Source of the DNA: Gelidibacter sediminis
GTDB taxonomy: Bacteria > Bacteroidota > Bacteroidia > Flavobacteriales > Flavobacteriaceae
Reading direction: 5' to 3'
Assembly: GCF_004364975.1 (NCBI RefSeq)
Contig: NZ_SOBW01000010.1
Location: forward strand, 62,001-126,000
Length of the DNA: 64,000 bases
Notes under the pieces: model-generated
Database searches by the model: none
Seen by the model: the letters and a program-made list of their open reading frames with translations, nothing else
What the model was told of the DNA's origin: nothing
Shown here: positions 19,855 to 28,879 of the stretch, in pieces
Position numbering within the stretch: the first letter of the stretch is position 1
How the letters are laid out: each line of letters starts with the position of its first letter
Position numbers and translations under genes: made by a program

Positions 19855-22800
19855 ATGAAAACAAAGTTTAGTGGAATTCTAACGCTATTACTAGCGTTCT
19901 TTGTGCAAATAACGTTTGCACAAGAAAAAACAATTTCAGGAACGGTATCAGATAATTCTGGCCTACCACTTCCTGGAGTTAACATTATTGTAAAAGGTAC
20001 AGCAACCGGTACTCAGACGGATTTTGATGGTAATTATACCATTTCCGCAAAGTCAGGAGATGTATTAACTTTTACGTACGTAGGGTTGAAAGCCCAAGAA
20101 GTTACAGTAGGTGCTTCCAATACCATTAATGTAACAATGGAGGAAGATGCTGCTGTATTAGATGAAGTGGTTGTTACGGCTTTAGGGATTAAACGAGATA
20201 AACAAAGTCTTGGTTACGCCCAACAAACTGTTGAAGGAGAGTCACTTAGTAAAGCAAGAGAGACAAACATTAACAATGCCCTTGCTGGTAAAGTTGCTGG
20301 TGTTCAATTTTCTGGTGCACCAAGTTCTGGTTTTGGAAACTCTAACATTCGTTTGAGAGGTGATACTGGTATCCTTTACATTGTTGACAACATTAAAGTT
20401 GACGGACCTGCTGATGTCATTACTGATGATATTGAAAGCATGTCTGTGCTTAAAGGAGCTGCAGCTACAGCACTTTACGGACCGCAAGGTAAGAACGGTG
20501 TTATCATTATTACTACAAAAACAGCTAAAGCTGGTCAGAGTACAGTTACTTTAAATGTAAGTACTGCTGCTGAAAACGTGTATGTATTGCCAGAATATCA
20601 AAATGAGTATGGTGGTGGTTATTCACAAGATTTTAACATCTTTACGTACAACCCAGCACTACATCCTGCAGATTGGGCTGCTTTTGATGGTCAAAAAATG
20701 GTGGAGTACTATGCTGATGAAAGCTGGGGCCCAAAAATGGACGGGACACTGGTTAGACATTGGGATTCTTGGATTACTGGAACACCACAATTTGGAGAAT
20801 TGAGACCATTTTCTCCAAATCCTAATAATGTCAGAGATTTTTACAGACAAGGTCTTACTACCAATACCAATGTAACATTTGCGAAAGGTGGCGAAGGATT
20901 TTCTGTGAGAGCATCATTGGCAAATATTGAAAGAACAGGTATTGTACCTGATTCAGATCGTAATACTGTACAAGGATCGTTTAGCGCATCTATGGACTTA
21001 AGTGAAAAGTTAACTGCATTTGCTAATGTGAGTTACCAAGATAGAAGGACTTCTAACTTCCCTGACAACGGGTATGGAAACATCGCTTCTAACTTTAACC
21101 AATGGTGGCAACGTCAGTTAGATATGGATCGATTGAAAGATTACGTAAGAAATGGCAATGTGGTTTCATGGAATATTAATAGCCCATCAAACCCTACGCC
21201 ACTATACTGGGATAGCCCTTATTTTATTGCTAATGAAACAGATAACCCACAGCAGAAACATGCATTTTATGGCCGATTTGGTTTAAACTATGAGATTATT
21301 GATGGTTTAGATGCAAGTTTAGAGGTTAGAAAAACCTTGAACGCTTATGAAAGCACAAACCAATTTGGTTTTGGTGGATTAGGACAACCTTTTTACTCTG
21401 AGTTTGAAAGTTCTAGAGGTACTGATGAATTATTTGGTATCGTGAACTACCAAACAGATTTATCTGACTCATTTGACTTAAGCGCTAGTGCTGGATTTGA
21501 ATTGTATGACACAAACTATAAATCTATATCAGCATCTACAGCTGGTGGATTATCAGCAGATGGTTTTTACAGTCTGAATACCTCAGTTGACAGACCGAAC
21601 CTTTCTAGTTACAAAGAAAATGTTCAAAGAAAATCTACATTTGCCAAAGCTTCTATAGGTTTCAAAGATATCGTCTTTATAGATGGTTCTGCTCGTTACG
21701 ACTGGCAGTCAACTGCAAGTGCGCAAAACAACCGAGTTGAAACATATGGTATATCTGGAAGTTTAATCTTCAGTAAATTATTACCACAGAACAGCGTATT
21801 AACTTTTGGTAAGTTGAGAGCGAGTTTAGCTGAAGCACCATTATTCCCAAATGCATATGCATTATCTGAAACTTATGCTATTGGTACACCTTATGGTAGC
21901 ACAGGTAAATTATCCGTAAAAGGGCAATTACCAAACCAAAATTTAATTGGTGGTGTAAGAAGTGAATATGAATTTGGATTAGAAACTAAATTTTTTAATG
22001 GTAGAGTAGGTATTGACGCAACTTACTTCAACAAGGTTGATGATCAATTACCTGTAGGTGTATCTTTAGATCCATCAACTGGATACACATCCTTCTTGAC
22101 CAATTCAGGAAAACAAACTTACGATGGTTTTGAACTAGCGGTGAGCATTATTCCTGTGAGAACTGAAGATTTCCAATGGGATCTATCTGCAAACTTAGGT
22201 ACATTGAATAGAAGGGTTGATAAGATTGCTGATGGTGTTACAACTAATGTGTTGTCAACATCTTGGAGAGGTTTGCAACTTCAAGAACGTGAAGGTGATG
22301 AGTGGGGAACGCTTTATGGTCGTACCTTTAGAAGAGACGAAAATGGAAATAAAATTCTCTCTAGTACTGGTTCGCCTCGTTACGACACTGACCAATATTT
22401 AGGTAATTTATTGCCTGATTTTACTGGTGGTGCAACAACAAACATCCGTTACAAAAACCTAAACTTAGGCCTTGATTTTGACTTCCAAAAAGGTGGTAGT
22501 ATCTTCTCTGTAACTCGTATGTTTAATGCCTATTCAGGTTTGGGTATTGAAACAGTTGGCAACAACGCATTGGGCAACCCTAAACGTGACCCTGTAACTG
22601 GTGGTTCTTCTGCAACAGCTGTTCCTGCAGCACAAGCTGGATCTAACTCTGGTGGTGTGTTGATTGAAGGTGTAGATGAGACAACTGGTGCACCTGCAAG
22701 CTACTATGTTGATGCAGTAACTTATTATGGTAGACTTTTTGCTCTACATGAAAACTGGATCTACGATGCTTCTTATGTAAAATTAAGACAAGCTCGTTTA

Positions 22801-23016
22801 GATTATACGTTCCCTAAAAAATGGTTAGACAACACATTCATTGACAAACTTAATGTTGGTGTCTACGCAAGTAACTTATGGTTAATTTATACTTCAATTG
22901 ATGGCGTAGACGTTTCTGAGATAGAAGATAATAACCAAACTGGTTATGGTTGGACTGAAGGAGGTCAATCTCCTAATACCAGAACTGTTGGGGTTAACTT
23001 GAATATAACGTTTTAA
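19855..23016 (+). CDS. SusC/RagA-family TonB-dependent outer membrane receptor
   Basis: A TonB-dependent porin that with its SusD partner imports oligosaccharides or peptides across the outer membrane. The 1053 residues show a signal peptide (MKTKFSGILTLLLAFFVQIT, cleaved near Ala-Gln), a carboxypeptidase-regulatory-like domain at about 25-100 (ISGTVSDNSGLPLPGVNIIV), the TonB-box region DEVVVTALGIKR at about 102-113, the plug domain (SMSVLKGAAATALYGPQGKN) and a C-terminal barrel ending in Phe. The SusD gene follows within 17 bases. No glycosidase, ECF sigma or hybrid sensor gene adjoins, so the substrate cannot be inferred. Confidence 0.95.
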   Translation: MKTKFSGILTLLLAFFVQITFAQEKTISGTVSDNSGLPLPGVNIIVKGTATGTQTDFDGNYTISAKSGDVLTFTYVGLKAQEVTVGASNTINVTMEEDAAVLDEVVVTALGIKRDKQSLGYAQQTVEGESLSKARETNINNALAGKVAGVQFSGAPSSGFGNSNIRLRGDTGILYIVDNIKVDGPADVITDDIESMSVLKGAAATALYGPQGKNGVIIITTKTAKAGQSTVTLNVSTAAENVYVLPEYQNEYGGGYSQDFNIFTYNPALHPADWAAFDGQKMVEYYADESWGPKMDGTLVRHWDSWITGTPQFGELRPFSPNPNNVRDFYRQGLTTNTNVTFAKGGEGFSVRASLANIERTGIVPDSDRNTVQGSFSASMDLSEKLTAFANVSYQDRRTSNFPDNGYGNIASNFNQWWQRQLDMDRLKDYVRNGNVVSWNINSPSNPTPLYWDSPYFIANETDNPQQKHAFYGRFGLNYEIIDGLDASLEVRKTLNAYESTNQFGFGGLGQPFYSEFESSRGTDELFGIVNYQTDLSDSFDLSASAGFELYDTNYKSISASTAGGLSADGFYSLNTSVDRPNLSSYKENVQRKSTFAKASIGFKDIVFIDGSARYDWQSTASAQNNRVETYGISGSLIFSKLLPQNSVLTFGKLRASLAEAPLFPNAYALSETYAIGTPYGSTGKLSVKGQLPNQNLIGGVRSEYEFGLETKFFNGRVGIDATYFNKVDDQLPVGVSLDPSTGYTSFLTNSGKQTYDGFELAVSIIPVRTEDFQWDLSANLGTLNRRVDKIADGVTTNVLSTSWRGLQLQEREGDEWGTLYGRTFRRDENGNKILSSTGSPRYDTDQYLGNLLPDFTGGATTNIRYKNLNLGLDFDFQKGGSIFSVTRMFNAYSGLGIETVGNNALGNPKRDPVTGGSSATAVPAAQAGSNSGGVLIEGVDETTGAPASYYVDAVTYYGRLFALHENWIYDASYVKLRQARLDYTFPKKWLDNTFIDKLNVGVYASNLWLIYTSIDGVDVSEIEDNNQTGYGWTEGGQSPNTRTVGVNLNITF

Positions 23017-23032
23017 TTAAATGCTAGAAAAA

Positions 23033-24475
23033 ATGAAAAATAAAATTGTAATTAATTTATCAATGTTCGTAGCGTTCATCATGGTTATAGGCTGTGAGAA
23101 TGCTGATTTTGGGAAACTCAACGTAAATCCCAACGAACCTAATCAGCCTGTCTTGGCTAGCTTATTTGCTAACACGATCGGCCCGATAAGTGATATTGTC
23201 GGAGCGACTACGCCAAACCATTATGTGCAGTACATTGCCAATGGTCAATATCCTGAAGAATCACAATATCAGACTCTTAATTGGAGTACTGCAGGATTGT
23301 TTGCTACCTTAACAGATCTACAAAAAATTATTGATCTGAATACGGATGAGGCTACAAAAGACAATGCAGCGGCAGGTAATGCATCTAATGCAAACCAAAT
23401 TGCAGCCGCAACTATCTTAAGAGTGTACTACTATGAAATCATGACTTACAGATGGGGTAGAGTTCCTTATACTGAAGCTTTAAAAGGCATCGAAAATCAG
23501 TATCCAAAGTATGATTCTCAAGAAGAGATCTACACTGGCTTATTTAATGAGTTAGATATGGCTTTAAATATGATTGAGGCTGGCGCTGGTCCAAACGGAG
23601 ATTATCTATTTGATTCAGATATGTCTAGATGGGAATCATTTGGTCAGACTTTAAAGATGATGATGGCATTAAGATTGTCTAAAGCTAATCCTACACTTGG
23701 AGCCGACAAGTTTAATGAAGCGTTAGGCAACGTAATTGCCTCTAATGCTGAAAACTTTTCTTACCCATATTTAAGTGAAGAAAACAATGACAACCCTTGG
23801 GAAGACCGTTTTCTTGCTCCTGATTTCAGACGTGATTATTTAGTAAGTGACGTGTTTGTGGATGCATTGATTGGTTCTGGAACAAATGTAACTCCAGAAG
23901 ACCCAAGATTGTACAAAATGGCTGCACCTGCAGTAACTTCAAATACTTTTGTTGGGGCCCATTATGGCGAGTCTAACGATGCAACAGATGACTATTCATT
24001 TATTACTGGTGATATCATCTATAACCAAACTGCACCTTTATATATTTTTACATATTCAGAAGTGTTATTTGCAAGAGCTGAAGCTGCTGCTTTAAATTGG
24101 ACCACTGAAGATGCAAGTGCATTATATGAAGAGGCCGTAAAAGCTTCTATGGAACAATGGGGTGTAGATAGTTTAGCTGCGACAGCCTATGTTGCGGCAA
24201 ACCCTTATACTGGACTAGATTCAATAGGTTATGAGAAATGGGTATCTCTATTCTTACAAGGTTACGAGTCTTGGGCTGAATGGAGAAGACAAAGAGCAAT
24301 GGGCTATGAAAAAGAATTGGTTCCACCTACAGAAATGTTGAGTAATGCTACTGGTATTCCAGATAGACAAGCCTATTCTTCTACTGCTGCTGCTTTAAAC
24401 AAGGAGCAATATGATGCCGCTATTGCTGCTCAAGGACCAGACGCATTAAATACTGTTATTTGGTTATATAAATAA
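23033..24475 (+). CDS. SusD/RagB-family outer membrane lipoprotein
   Basis: The surface lipoprotein that caps the SusC barrel and captures substrate. The start at 23033 gives MKNKIVINLSMFVAFIMVIG followed by the lipobox cysteine; an ATG 12 bases upstream (23021) is also possible. The 480-residue protein has the helical TPR-like SusD fold features, with RVYYYEIMTYRWGRVPYTEA near residue 130 and a C-terminal YESWAEWRRQR motif typical of the SusD-like 2 subgroup. It is translated directly after SusC and followed by a strong terminator. Confidence 0.93.
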   Translation: MKNKIVINLSMFVAFIMVIGCENADFGKLNVNPNEPNQPVLASLFANTIGPISDIVGATTPNHYVQYIANGQYPEESQYQTLNWSTAGLFATLTDLQKIIDLNTDEATKDNAAAGNASNANQIAAATILRVYYYEIMTYRWGRVPYTEALKGIENQYPKYDSQEEIYTGLFNELDMALNMIEAGAGPNGDYLFDSDMSRWESFGQTLKMMMALRLSKANPTLGADKFNEALGNVIASNAENFSYPYLSEENNDNPWEDRFLAPDFRRDYLVSDVFVDALIGSGTNVTPEDPRLYKMAAPAVTSNTFVGAHYGESNDATDDYSFITGDIIYNQTAPLYIFTYSEVLFARAEAAALNWTTEDASALYEEAVKASMEQWGVDSLAATAYVAANPYTGLDSIGYEKWVSLFLQGYESWAEWRRQRAMGYEKELVPPTEMLSNATGIPDRQAYSSTAAALNKEQYDAAIAAQGPDALNTVIWLYK

Positions 24476-24515
24476 GCCAACCAATAGTTGATCTTAATAC
24501 ATTAAGATTATTTAG

Positions 24516-24549
24516 AAAAGGGCATGACTTTTGTAGTTATGCCCTTTTT
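24516..24549 (+). terminator. terminator of the susCD pair
   Basis: A 14-bp stem (24516-24529 with 24535-24548, one G-T wobble) around a 5-base loop, ending in a T-run. It lies 40 bases after the SusD stop. Confidence 0.88.
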
Positions 24550-24639
24550 ATATACATTTATTTTATAGTATATTAGTGCAAATGATCATAATTTATGATT
24601 ATTTTTAAAAATCTGATTCTAATCTTAAATTATCATATC

Positions 24640-25326
24640 ATGAAATCTTTAGCATCATTACTAATCATTGGCTTAATGTTCACCTCTAGTTTCGCCCAAA
24701 ACCCCGTAAATAGTGGAAACGCGAGAGACGGCTTGAAAGTTACACGAGAAAATTTAAAAGGCACCCCCTTTATAATAGAGAGTTGGGTGACAGGGTACGG
24801 AATAAGTTCCAACGGCAATAAAACAAATACAATGATGCTTAATTATGATATATATGGAGACCAACTGGTCTACAAAGATGATAGTGGGCAAGTAATGTCT
24901 ATGGTGGATACTGATTTATCCGGTTTTGTGATTACCACTTTAGATGGCGTACAAATATTTGCTAAAACTCAACAATTTGAATTCAAAAATGGCAACACAC
25001 CTGACATGGCATATGTGAATGTGTATGATGGCGCTGCTCGAAATATTCTTGTTGAACACTTTAAAGAATTAGACGATCCTAATCTTTCGGGCTGGTCATC
25101 AAGCAAAAACAATACCCTGAACGCTGAGTACAAAGCCAAAATGAATGTTTACGTAGTTAATCCTGAAGGCACTTATGAAAAAATTAAGCTCAAAAATAAA
25201 TCATTACTATCAATATATAACGATCATCCTAAGCTGAAAAATTTTCTTAAAAACAACAAAATTAACACCTTAAATGATTTGGATCAAGCTTTTAAATATA
25301 TAAACGCAAACCTTGCAAAAAAATAA
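24640..25326 (+). CDS. secreted protein of unknown function
   Basis: Not recognised. The start at 24640 gives a signal peptide (MKSLASLLIIGLMFTSSFAQ); an upstream in-frame ATG at 24595 adds a poor N-terminus. The mature part of about 208 residues has no clear catalytic motif. It contains repeated beta-strand-like stretches (for example MMLNYDIYGDQLVYKDDSGQ), a pattern often seen in small periplasmic or surface Bacteroidota proteins, and a lysine-rich C-terminal helix. It stands alone between two terminators, so it is probably a monocistronic gene. Confidence 0.7.
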   Translation: MKSLASLLIIGLMFTSSFAQNPVNSGNARDGLKVTRENLKGTPFIIESWVTGYGISSNGNKTNTMMLNYDIYGDQLVYKDDSGQVMSMVDTDLSGFVITTLDGVQIFAKTQQFEFKNGNTPDMAYVNVYDGAARNILVEHFKELDDPNLSGWSSSKNNTLNAEYKAKMNVYVVNPEGTYEKIKLKNKSLLSIYNDHPKLKNFLKNNKINTLNDLDQAFKYINANLAKK

Positions 25327-25366
25327 AGGTTGGGTTATCAAAGTCGCAACTAGAGACATCTTTATC

Positions 25367-25405
25367 AAAACCTCTTAAGTCTAAAAAAACTTAGGAGGTT
25401 TTTTT
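25367..25405 (+). terminator. intrinsic terminator
   Basis: A 12-bp stem (25369-25380 with 25389-25400, one wobble) extended by A/T pairs and followed by T7. It ends the transcript of the secreted protein gene. Confidence 0.85.
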
Positions 25406-25487
25406 ATGCGGAAAATTCATCAACATCACCGCATAATAATGTTCTTCAATATTTGAAAACCTTCATAAAATACGAGTGTTTATTTTA

Positions 25488-25495
25488 TACCTTTG
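25488..25495 (+). promoter_or_regulatory. -7 promoter element, start-codon-proximal
   Basis: TACCTTTG fits TAnnTTTG exactly and ends 4 bases before the ATG at 25500. No TTG lies at the usual distance. If used, the transcript would begin at or within a base or two of the start codon. Confidence 0.5.
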
Positions 25496-25499
25496 CACC

Positions 25500-26234
25500 A
25501 TGGAACATGAAACTACTATTTTTGGAATTAGAGCGGTTATAGAAGCTATTAAATCTGGTGAGAATATCGATAAGATCTTTTTACAAAAAGGTTTGCGTGG
25601 TGAACTCTTTACGGAACTCGAGCAACTATTGCACAAAGAACGCCTAAACTCATCTTACGTGCCCGTTGAAAAGCTTAACCGACTTACCAATAAAAACCAC
25701 CAAGGTGTTGTGGCACAAATTGCGCCTATCAGTTTCTATCCTTTAGAGGAATTGGTCACCAACGTCATGGAATCAGGCAAGACGCCACTATTTTTGCTCT
25801 TAGATCAGTTGAGTGATGTTCGTAATTTTGGCGCAATCATCAGAACTGCTGAATGTACGGGAGTTTCAGGAATTATTATTCAGAAAAAAGGTGGCGCCCC
25901 TGTTAATGGTGATACCATTAAGACCAGTGCTGGTGCCATTTTTAAAATTCCAATTTGTAAAGTAGACCATATCAAAGACGCCGTGTTCTACATGCAGTCT
26001 TCTGGAATAAAAGTTATTGCCGCCACTGAAAAAACGGATCAAAATCTTTATGATGTTTCATTTACTGAACCCTGTGCCATCATTATGGGCTCTGAAGGAA
26101 AAGGTATCAATCCTTCCATCCTAAAGGTGGTAGATGACAAAGCCAAACTCCCTATTTTAGGCGATATCGAATCATTGAATGTTTCCGTAGCCTGTGGTGC
26201 ATTTTTATACGAAGTGGTGAGACAGAGACTTTAG
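25500..26234 (+). CDS. rlmB: 23S rRNA (guanosine-2'-O)-methyltransferase RlmB-like (SpoU/TrmH family)
   Basis: A SPOUT-class enzyme that methylates a ribose 2'-hydroxyl of RNA with S-adenosylmethionine. The start at 25500 gives 244 residues beginning MEHETTIFGIRAVIEAIKSG; a longer frame from 25476 would run through the promoter element. An N-terminal substrate-binding domain (about 1-80) is followed by the SpoU motifs: NFGAIIRTAE (motif 1, with Asn109 and Arg115), IIMGSEGKGI (motif 2, about 194-203) and LPILGDIESLNVSVA (motif 3, 217-231), which form the trefoil knot and cofactor pocket. RlmB is the likeliest identity; a tRNA TrmH-type target is the alternative. Confidence 0.88.
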   Translation: MEHETTIFGIRAVIEAIKSGENIDKIFLQKGLRGELFTELEQLLHKERLNSSYVPVEKLNRLTNKNHQGVVAQIAPISFYPLEELVTNVMESGKTPLFLLLDQLSDVRNFGAIIRTAECTGVSGIIIQKKGGAPVNGDTIKTSAGAIFKIPICKVDHIKDAVFYMQSSGIKVIAATEKTDQNLYDVSFTEPCAIIMGSEGKGINPSILKVVDDKAKLPILGDIESLNVSVACGAFLYEVVRQRL

Positions 26235-26342
26235 ATTGAAGATTGGTGATTGAGGATTGTTGACCATCCCGAATGTGCCTTTTCGGTACGGGCAAGTTGC
26301 TGATTTCATTCTGATTCGGAAATTGAAATTATGAACTGATTA

Positions 26343-26393
26343 CTGCCAACTCAAGACTGTAGACTGCCAACTGAAGACTGAAAGCTGCCAACT
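26343..26393. repeat. 21-base tandem repeat
   Basis: Copies at 26343-26363 and 26364-26384 share the CTGCCAACT-AAGACTG core, and a 9-base partial copy follows at 26385-26393. The flanking DNA is built of similar GATTG/GACTG simple repeats. Noncoding. Confidence 0.7.
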
Positions 26394-26435
26394 ACTATTT
26401 ACACATCCCTTCCTCTACTCTATTTACCCAGCCAA

Positions 26436-26528
26436 GCACTTCGACTGCGCTCAGTGTGACAGTGACAAAGCACTTCGACTGTGCTTAGTGTGACAAACCA
26501 AAGCACTTCGAGTGCGCTCAGTGCGACA
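26436..26528. repeat. three tandem copies of a 26-base REP-like repeat
   Basis: Copies at 26436-26461, 26470-26495 and 26503-26528 share GCACTTCGA-TG-GCT-AGTG-GACA with a 33-34 base period. Copy 3 folds as GCACT/AGTGC plus GAG/CTC with a two-base bulge, the shape of a small REP hairpin; copies 1 and 2 carry partly compensating changes. Similar sequences occur in intergenic DNA of many Flavobacteriaceae. No transposase is nearby. Confidence 0.75.
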
Positions 26529-26533
26529 AATAT

Positions 26534-27370
26534 TTATGACTTTGGAGTTTCCTTATAAATGTAGTTGATGTTTGGAGGATTTGTATTATCGTTTTGTTGA
26601 ACATTATTTTGTGTTTCATTGTCTGTTTGATTACCCCCTTTTAATTGATTTTCACCTTCATTTTCAACTTCAACTTCGTGTTCAATTTCATGATCGTTTT
26701 CAAGTTCAATAGTTTCAATAAAATTCCCATTTTCATCAAAATGTCTTAAAAATGGGTCATCCTCTTCATTGTACTCGGGCTCCTGCCAGACATACCGATC
26801 AGGCTTGGCAATGGCCTTTCTAAAAATAATGGCAAATACAAAACCTGTTACGAGTCCGCCCAAATGCCCTTCCCAAGACACGCCATCCTTAATAGGAAAC
26901 ACATACCAGATCATACTGCCGTATAGAAAAATAATCATGAGAGATAATGCAACCAATCTGAAATGTTTCGCGAAAATTCCCTTGAAAAATATAAAACTAA
27001 CCAACACGTATATTAATCCACTTGCACCAATGTGATTGGCCGGTCTCCCAATAACCCAAGTTATCAATCCGGAGAGCAAAATACCATAGCACAACACTTT
27101 CCAAGCTATAGGTCGATAGAAATAGAATAACGCCATAGAAAGGACTACTAGAGGAATACTATTGTGGTAGATGTGGTCTATATTGGAGTGTATCAACGGA
27201 CTAAACACAATACCACGTAAACCAAGCAAGGTTTCAGGTACTATACCCCAAGATTTGATACTAGGAAAAAATCGGACTTGCAACCAGAAAACAACCCAAA
27301 TCAGCATCAAAAATAAGATGGGATACCCCACAACGCCTGTTGAATATCTAAAATGTTGTTGATTGCTCAT
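26534..27370 (-). CDS. rhomboid-family intramembrane serine protease
   Basis: Rhomboids cleave single-pass membrane proteins within the bilayer. The N-terminal 190 residues have six hydrophobic segments with the family marks: HSNIDHIYHNS (61-71), the catalytic serine in GASG (Ser117) and the catalytic histidine in HLGG (His169). From about residue 190 the protein continues as a soluble acidic, then Asn/Gln-rich tail of roughly 85 residues that looks disordered. It ends 5 bases after the last REP-like repeat, so the repeats lie in its 3' region. The physiological substrate is unknown. Confidence 0.92.
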   Translation of the reverse strand: MSNQQHFRYSTGVVGYPILFLMLIWVVFWLQVRFFPSIKSWGIVPETLLGLRGIVFSPLIHSNIDHIYHNSIPLVVLSMALFYFYRPIAWKVLCYGILLSGLITWVIGRPANHIGASGLIYVLVSFIFFKGIFAKHFRLVALSLMIIFLYGSMIWYVFPIKDGVSWEGHLGGLVTGFVFAIIFRKAIAKPDRYVWQEPEYNEEDDPFLRHFDENGNFIETIELENDHEIEHEVEVENEGENQLKGGNQTDNETQNNVQQNDNTNPPNINYIYKETPKS

Positions 27371-27471
27371 GGTTAAATTTAATAGTTTCTTATCAAATAA
27401 ATAACCAATTGTTATAAATATGAACTATTGTCAGGCTAGTGCATGAGTGATGGAGCGGTCTGTTTGAAATC

Positions 27472-27493
27472 CTTTTTGTTTTTTAACAAAAAG
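27472..27493. repeat. hairpin A upstream of rarA
   Basis: A 9-bp perfect stem (27472-27480 with 27485-27493) with a TTTT loop. It pairs with a second, similar hairpin 20 bases downstream; see hairpin B. Confidence 0.6.
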
Positions 27494-27513
27494 ATTGAGC
27501 CGCGAGAGCACGA

Positions 27514-27536
27514 CTTTTTTGTTTTTCACAAAAAAG
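27514..27536. repeat. hairpin B upstream of rarA
   Basis: A 9-bp perfect stem (27514-27522 with 27528-27536) with a 5-base loop. Its arms differ from hairpin A by one extra T/A pair. The 20 bases between the hairpins are GC-richer (GAGCCGCGAGAGCACG), so the unit has a conserved-looking layout rather than random AT-rich DNA. Confidence 0.6.
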
Positions 27537-27585
27537 GCATGCCCAAAATTGTAGACGGAGATTCCGCTTTGTAAAGGATTTGACG

Positions 27586-27593
27586 TAATTTTG
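27586..27593 (+). promoter_or_regulatory. -7 promoter element of rarA, start-codon-proximal
   Basis: TAATTTTG matches TAnnTTTG and ends 4 bases before the ATG at 27598, implying a leaderless or nearly leaderless mRNA. No TTG is present at 17-21 bases. Confidence 0.45.
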
Positions 27594-27597
27594 CATT

Positions 27598-28878
27598 ATG
27601 AACGCACCATTAGCAGAACGATTACGGCCAAAGTATTTAAAGGATTATTTAAGTCAATCCCATTTAATTGGCCATCAGGGTGTTTTGACCCAACACATTA
27701 AGCAAGGTGTCATTCCGTCAATGATATTTTGGGGTCCTCCTGGGACAGGGAAAACAACCTTGGCCAACATCATTGCCAACGAATCCAATCGTCCGTTTTA
27801 CAAGTTGAGCGCCATCAATTCTGGCGTTAAAGATATTAGGGAAGTGATTGACAAAGCCAAACAAAGTGGGGGCCTATTTACTGCTAAAAATCCGTTGTTA
27901 TTTATTGATGAGATTCATCGTTTTAGCAAATCGCAGCAAGACTCCCTATTGGAAGCTGTGGAGAAAGGTTGGGTCACTTTAATTGGTGCGACCACTGAAA
28001 ACCCGAGTTTTGAGGTTATTCCTGCCCTCCTCTCCCGAGCTCAAGTATATGTACTGAAGTCCTTTGACAAAAAAGATCTGGAGGCTTTATTGGAACGGGC
28101 GATTACTGAAGATGTTATCCTTTCTAAACGCAACATCCAACTCAAGGAAACGGAAGCTTTATTGCGACTTTCTGGTGGCGATGCCCGCAAGCTCTTGAAT
28201 ATTTTTGAATTGATCATCTCGTCTTATGATGAGGATGATAAAATTGAAATTACCAATGACGCGGTACTTGAAAAAGTACAGAGTAATACCGTACGTTACG
28301 ATAAAACTGGAGAACAGCATTATGACATTATATCAGCCTTTATAAAATCTATTCGTGGAAGTGATCCTAATGGCGCGGTTTATTGGCTGGCCCGTATGAT
28401 TGAAGGTGGCGAGGATGTGAAATTTATTGCACGACGCATGCTCATTTCAGCTAGTGAAGATATTGGCAATGCCAACCCCACAGCCTTAGTTATTGCGAAT
28501 ACTACTTTTCAGGCGGTTTCCGTAATTGGGCATCCTGAATCTCGAATTATCCTAAGTCAATGTGCCACCTATTTAGCCACATCAGCCAAGAGTAATGCTG
28601 CTTATGAAGCTATTGGTAAAGCGCAACAACTGGTGCGCGAAACTGGCGATCTTTCTGTGCCGTTATCGGTGAGAAATGCGCCAACCAAACTTATGAAAGA
28701 ATTGGGCTACGGCAACAACTATCAATATGCCCATAACTATGAAAACAATTTCGCACCTCAAGAATTCCTACCTGACGAAATTAAAAACACTAAGCTTTAT
28801 AATCCTGGAAATAATGCCAGGGAGCAATCACAAAGGGAATTTTTAAAACAGCGTTGGAAGTCTAAATACGACTATTAA
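27598..28878 (+). CDS. rarA: replication-associated recombination protein RarA (MgsA)
   Basis: RarA is a AAA+ ATPase related to clamp loaders that acts at stalled replication forks. The 426 residues show Walker A GPPGTGKT (46-53), Walker B FIDEIH (102-107) and sensor 1 GATTENPSF (130-138). The C-terminal region has the family tetramerisation domain with [20 protein letters not shown] and DIGNANPTA. The length matches E. coli RarA (447). It converges with the next gene, whose stop lies 1 base away. Confidence 0.96.
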   Translation: MNAPLAERLRPKYLKDYLSQSHLIGHQGVLTQHIKQGVIPSMIFWGPPGTGKTTLANIIANESNRPFYKLSAINSGVKDIREVIDKAKQSGGLFTAKNPLLFIDEIHRFSKSQQDSLLEAVEKGWVTLIGATTENPSFEVIPALLSRAQVYVLKSFDKKDLEALLERAITEDVILSKRNIQLKETEALLRLSGGDARKLLNIFELIISSYDEDDKIEITNDAVLEKVQSNTVRYDKTGEQHYDIISAFIKSIRGSDPNGAVYWLARMIEGGEDVKFIARRMLISASEDIGNANPTALVIANTTFQAVSVIGHPESRIILSQCATYLATSAKSNAAYEAIGKAQQLVRETGDLSVPLSVRNAPTKLMKELGYGNNYQYAHNYENNFAPQEFLPDEIKNTKLYNPGNNAREQSQREFLKQRWKSKYDY

Positions 28879-28879
28879 G

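Noticed and set aside
26436-26528. Could the three spaced repeats be a small CRISPR array?
   Set aside because: The intervals are only 7-8 bases, too short for spacers, and no cas gene is present.
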